Shown here piece by piece: positions 63,555 to 64,000 of a stretch of 64,000 bases of DNA (positions within the stretch are counted from its first letter, which is position 1; the number at the start of each line of letters is the position of its first letter). Position numbers and translations under genes: made by a program. The stretch spans positions 4,266,501-4,330,500 of the forward strand of contig NZ_CP114767.1 in assembly GCF_027359925.1 (NCBI RefSeq). The letters run 5' to 3'. This DNA comes from Hymenobacter canadensis (GTDB lineage Bacteria > Bacteroidota > Bacteroidia > Cytophagales > Hymenobacteraceae). The notes under the pieces were generated by a model. The model saw only the letters and a program-made list of their open reading frames with translations. It did no database searches and was not told the DNA's origin.

Positions 63555-64000
63555 ATGAAACACCCCGTTCTGTTGCCGCTGCTGGGCGGCCTGCTGTTGG
63601 CCACCGCTGCCATTGCCCAGCCTTCCGTGCCCGCTGCCCCCGCGAAAGCCGCCTCCGACACCTATTTCGGGGTGAAGGTGGACGACCCGTACCGCAACCT
63701 GGAGAACCTGCAGGACCCCGCCGTGGCTTCCTGGATGAAGGCCCAGAGCGAGTACGCCCGCCGCACCCTTGATGCTATTCCGGGCCGGCAGGGCCTCATC
63801 GACCAGATGGTGGCCATCGACAAGCGCAAGGCCGCCCGCGTATCGGACCTGCGCGTGGCCGACAACGACCGGTACTTCTACTACAAATCCCGCCCCCAGG
63901 ACCAGCAGCCCAAGCTCTACTGCCGCGACGGGTACAAGGGTGCGGAAGTGCTGCTCTTCGACCCCGAAAGCTTCGAGCCGGGCAAGGTGTACAACATCAA
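63555..64000 (+). CDS. Prolyl oligopeptidase-family (S9A) peptidase, N-terminal part (runs off window)
   Basis: 148 codons visible. Signal peptide (about 1-22, ending AAIAQ), then SDTYFGVKVDDPYRNLENLQ, the typical start of the prolyl oligopeptidase beta-propeller, followed by the R(V)SDLRVADNDRYFYYKSR and propeller strands. The catalytic triad lies beyond the window. Secreted to the periplasm; cleaves proline-containing peptides (family knowledge). Confidence 0.88.
   Translation, partial: MKHPVLLPLLGGLLLATAAIAQPSVPAAPAKAASDTYFGVKVDDPYRNLENLQDPAVASWMKAQSEYARRTLDAIPGRQGLIDQMVAIDKRKAARVSDLRVADNDRYFYYKSRPQDQQPKLYCRDGYKGAEVLLFDPESFEPGKVYNI

Overview
The window looks like chromosome from a GC-rich member of the Bacteroidota, most likely Hymenobacter or a close relative (inference). 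Three secreted proteins end in type IX secretion (T9SS) sorting domains. Promoters match the Bacteroidota pattern TTG/TTTG-N19/20-TANNTTTG instead of -35/-10 boxes. The gene content (NADP-Icd, 14-subunit-type Nuo, GreB-like factor, pirins, SusD-free secreted hydrolases) also fits that group. No rRNA, tRNA, CRISPR array or prophage was seen.

Layout. 1-5.5 kb: a right-to-left respiratory complex I operon nuoA-B-C-D-E-F-G (nuoG cut by the window edge), with a well-formed promoter upstream of nuoA. 5.6-12 kb: a Uma2-like nuclease, a secreted unknown, proline catabolism (pruA), a deoxynucleotide kinase, a YjjG nucleotidase, a 2Fe-2S protein and an ArsR regulator. 12-20 kb: a CarboxypepD_reg-like protein, type II NADH dehydrogenase, a KDPG-aldolase-like enzyme, an M1 peptidase and a HupE-like membrane protein. 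20-26 kb: a 1094-residue repetitive T9SS adhesin-like protein and two tandem pairs of small membrane/secreted paralogues. 26-37 kb: clpB, an AT-rich foreign gene beside a truncated gene, a Nudix hydrolase, a sugar kinase, GreB, a secreted esterase and arsM. 37-54 kb: peptidases, a pirin-nitroreductase-pirin operon, a serine hydrolase, a GluQ-like enzyme, endonuclease V, DUF1990-like genes, cytochrome b, an alcohol dehydrogenase, an aminotransferase and an astacin. 54-56 kb: a REP-associated tyrosine transposase (RAYT) inside its own REP repeats, next to a second AT-rich foreign gene. 56-64 kb: icd, an M16 peptidase, dnaX and the start of a prolyl oligopeptidase.

Most of the window is housekeeping or ordinary accessory metabolism. 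The unusual signals lie between and inside genes. (1) Eleven intergenic palindromic elements of 85-155 bp belong to one superfamily, falling into four arm types; none lies in a divergent promoter gap. (2) A RAYT gene is bracketed by 60-bp inverted REP units, 56/60 identical, that carry the GTAG tetranucleotide known from other RAYT/REP systems. (3) dnaX has an A10 run at the clamp-loader/tau boundary, and both alternative frames stop within three codons, predicting a short gamma-like product. (4) Several genes have a -7 box only 4-5 nt from the start codon, suggesting leaderless mRNAs. (5) An AT-rich gene with a HEPN-like Rx4H motif appears to have interrupted a resident gene. Start codons were chosen by family alignment from memory, ATG preference and spacing, so individual starts can be wrong.
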